Assembly: GCA_041493205.1 (NCBI GenBank)
Contig: JBGPYM010000166.1
Coordinates: 1 to 7,047, forward strand
Source of the DNA: JBGPYM01 sp041493205
Lineage (GTDB): Bacteria; Bacteroidota; Ignavibacteria; UBA10030; UBA6906
Reading direction: 5' to 3'
DNA length: 7,047 nt
The notes beneath the pieces are model-generated. The model saw only the letters and a program-made list of their open reading frames with translations, did not search any database and was not told where the DNA came from. Every line of letters starts with the position of its first letter. Position 1 is the first letter of the stretch. The position numbers and the translations under genes are program-made. Of the stretch, positions 5,299 to 7,047 are shown in pieces.

Positions 5299-7047
5299 AT
5301 GGGGGGTCTATTTGTGGTGCGCTCACGATTTGCTCTCAGTATCCTCCTCGCCGCTCTTGCAATCCCCTCACCCGTTCTGGCGATCAATCCGGAGAAAGAT
5401 ATCAGCCAGTACAATCATCGCGTCTGGCTGAAGAAAGACGGACTGCCGCAGAATTCCGCAATCTCTCTCGCTCAGACCCCCGATGGCTTCGTCTGGGTCG
5501 GATCATTTGAAGGGCTCGCGCGGTTTGACGGGCTCTCATTCAGGACGTTCAATCCCCTGAACACCCCCGCACTCGAGGGAAAATCGATGTCGTCCCTTTG
5601 TGTTGCACGCGACGGGACGCTCTGGATCGGCATCGACGGCGCCGGACTGGCCACCATGCGCAAAGGGAAGTTCAGACGGATTTCGATCGCGAAGCCCGAG
5701 GACCCGCTCCGCGTGGGCACCATCTACGAAGACTGCAACGGACGCGTCTGGGCGTCCACCAGCATGGCGCTCATCGCTCTCCGTGGCGACTCCGTCGAGA
5801 AGGCGTACACGATGGCCGACGGGCTCCGGACCAGCTACGTGTACAGCATGACCGAAGACAGCGCCGGACGATTCATCGTGGCCTCGGGTGGCGGGCTGTT
5901 CGTCTTCGAACATGACTCCTTCGTACCGTACCCCGATCCCCGCGTCAAAGGCCTGAATGTCCGCGTCGTGTGCGCCGACAGGGAGGGAGGCCTCTGGGTT
6001 GGCACATTCGATGACGGGATCGCCCATATTACGGCCGGGGGAATTCAACGTTACGGCATCGCTGACGGTCTCGCGTCACCCGCCATCATGTCGCTGCTGC
6101 TCGACTCGCACGGGGCTCTCTGGGTCGGGACGATGGGCGGGGGAGTGAACAGAATCTACAATGGGATAATCTCCGCCTACACGTCGAAATCCGGCCTCTC
6201 CGGTGACGACGTCTTGCCCCTTCTTGAAGATCGGGAAGGAAATATCTGGGCCGGTGCTCCGACGGGTGGACTCAACTGTTTTGTGGAGGGGAAGTTCACG
6301 ACGTTTTCTACCGGGTCAACGGGTCCGAAGAATTTTGTCTACTCTCTTTTTCAGGACCGCTCCGGTGCTCTGCTTGCCGGGACCGCCAGCCGCGAAATCA
6401 TGCTCTTCGATCACGGACGGTTCGTCCCGCATCCGCTCTTCCCCCGCCCCTTGAAAGGCTTCCCAGGTTCGTTTCATCGTGATGCCGGGAACGGGCTCTG
6501 GATCGGCACGACAGGCGGCTTGTACCGGTACTTCAGGGGGAAGGAAGATCACTACCCGCTTGGGTTCGTGACGGCCTTCAGGGACGCGGCAGACGGGACC
6601 CTTTGGGTCGGAAGTTCACACGGCCTGTTCTACTTCCGGGACGGCAAGCCGGTACAGTATTCCCAGCCATTTCATGGTGAACCCGCGGACGTCCGTTCCA
6701 TCGTGGAGGATGAACGGGGGCGCCTCTGGGTGGGAACACGGAATCTCGGCCTGCTTCGTTTTACGCCGCCGCGCGACCTCGCGCACGCGGGAAAGAGCCC
6801 CCCTTCGGACCTCGTCTGGTACGCGAAGGGAGACGGGCTTGGCTCCGACTGGGTGACCTCGCTCCTCCTTGACCCGGACGGATCGCTCTGGGTAACCACT
6901 GCCGGCGGCGGCATCTGCCTGGTGCGGAACGACCGGATCTTCAACCTGACCTATGGAGGGCTGCCGGAGGACGACCTCCTGATGCTGGTGGACGATCAGA
7001 GAGGATCGTTCTGGCTGAGCAGCAACAACGGGATCTTCCGCGTGAAA
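5299..7047 (+). CDS. Two-component-type beta-propeller sensor, N-terminal part (partial)
   Basis: 583 codons are visible and the frame runs open off the window end. A signal peptide (RSRFALSILLAALAIPSPVLA) is followed by the classic opening of Reg_prop (PF07494) sensors: VWLKKDGLPQNSA, then DGFVWVGSFEGLARFDG. Thirteen repeats of the D-G-x-L-W-V-G-T...G-L-x-R-F type are seen, with the tryptophan or its equivalent at residues 66, 109, 151, 193, 233, 275, 317, 359, 401, 436, 477, 531 and 572. Two sites lack Trp (Ile193, Leu359). In the family, two seven-bladed propellers are followed by a Y_Y_Y domain, a membrane helix and a histidine kinase, response regulator or diguanylate cyclase; that part is outside the window, so the output is unknown. 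The ligand is often a sugar in gut Bacteroidota, but cannot be inferred here. The start is uncertain: ATG 5299 lacks a Shine-Dalgarno, while GTG 5314 or 5317 follow a G-run (5301-5306) at suitable distance and give a more typical signal peptide. Confidence 0.93.
   Translation, partial: MGGLFVVRSRFALSILLAALAIPSPVLAINPEKDISQYNHRVWLKKDGLPQNSAISLAQTPDGFVWVGSFEGLARFDGLSFRTFNPLNTPALEGKSMSSLCVARDGTLWIGIDGAGLATMRKGKFRRISIAKPEDPLRVGTIYEDCNGRVWASTSMALIALRGDSVEKAYTMADGLRTSYVYSMTEDSAGRFIVASGGGLFVFEHDSFVPYPDPRVKGLNVRVVCADREGGLWVGTFDDGIAHITAGGIQRYGIADGLASPAIMSLLLDSHGALWVGTMGGGVNRIYNGIISAYTSKSGLSGDDVLPLLEDREGNIWAGAPTGGLNCFVEGKFTTFSTGSTGPKNFVYSLFQDRSGALLAGTASREIMLFDHGRFVPHPLFPRPLKGFPGSFHRDAGNGLWIGTTGGLYRYFRGKEDHYPLGFVTAFRDAADGTLWVGSSHGLFYFRDGKPVQYSQPFHGEPADVRSIVEDERGRLWVGTRNLGLLRFTPPRDLAHAGKSPPSDLVWYAKGDGLGSDWVTSLLLDPDGSLWVTTAGGGICLVRNDRIFNLTYGGLPEDDLLMLVDDQRGSFWLSSNNGIFRVK

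Noticed and set aside
5536..6048. 170-codon minus-strand open frame inside the propeller sensor
   Set aside because: The plus frame shows regular propeller repeats throughout; the minus frame has no recognisable feature.
1..7047. A multi-gene novel system such as a defence or biosynthetic cluster
   Set aside because: Genes alternate in strand, most have their own promoter or ribosome site, and belong to unrelated housekeeping-like or envelope families; no shared theme beyond export was found.

Overview
The window looks like ordinary chromosomal DNA, GC-rich, from a free-living bacterium of the Bacteroidota/Chlorobiota/Ignavibacteria (FCB) side of the tree. The main evidence is the 3' end of a protein at the left edge whose last 29 residues resemble a type IX secretion sorting tail (GAYFCRLVSG ... 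KKMILLK). A periplasmic sensor with Reg_prop beta-propeller repeats at the right edge and an exported prolyl oligopeptidase fit the same group. Assignment to a genus is not possible from the sequence alone.

Layout from left to right: (1) the end of the probable T9SS cargo gene (to 92). (2) A tandem array of three GC-rich hairpin repeats (90-214), followed directly by a sigma70-like promoter (220-248). (3) A secreted two-domain LppY/LpqO (DUF1259) protein (309-1217, +). (4) A small three-helix membrane protein on the other strand (1522-1256). (5) A secreted prolyl oligopeptidase with a complete catalytic triad (1697-3832, +). (6) A DinB-family putative metalloenzyme on the minus strand (4379-3846). 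(7) A divergently oriented protein of unknown function (4596-5117, +), possibly of the tubby-like/LOR fold. (8) The first 583 residues of a two-component-type propeller sensor (5299 to the window end), with 13 propeller repeats visible and the signalling half outside the window.

The genes alternate in orientation (+, -, +, -, +, +) and most have their own recognisable promoter or Shine-Dalgarno site. They therefore look like separate single-gene units and not one operon, and no common pathway can be argued. At least four products (T9SS cargo, DUF1259 protein, prolyl oligopeptidase, propeller sensor) are exported or envelope proteins. No gene-free stretch exceeds 300 bases; the largest gaps (93-308 and 4380-4595) hold the repeat array, promoters and a potential hairpin.

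I found no defence system, CRISPR array, RNA gene, insertion sequence or phage gene. The most unusual element is the hairpin repeat array, whose third copy carries a compensatory base-pair change and whose first copy supplies the stop codon of the upstream gene.
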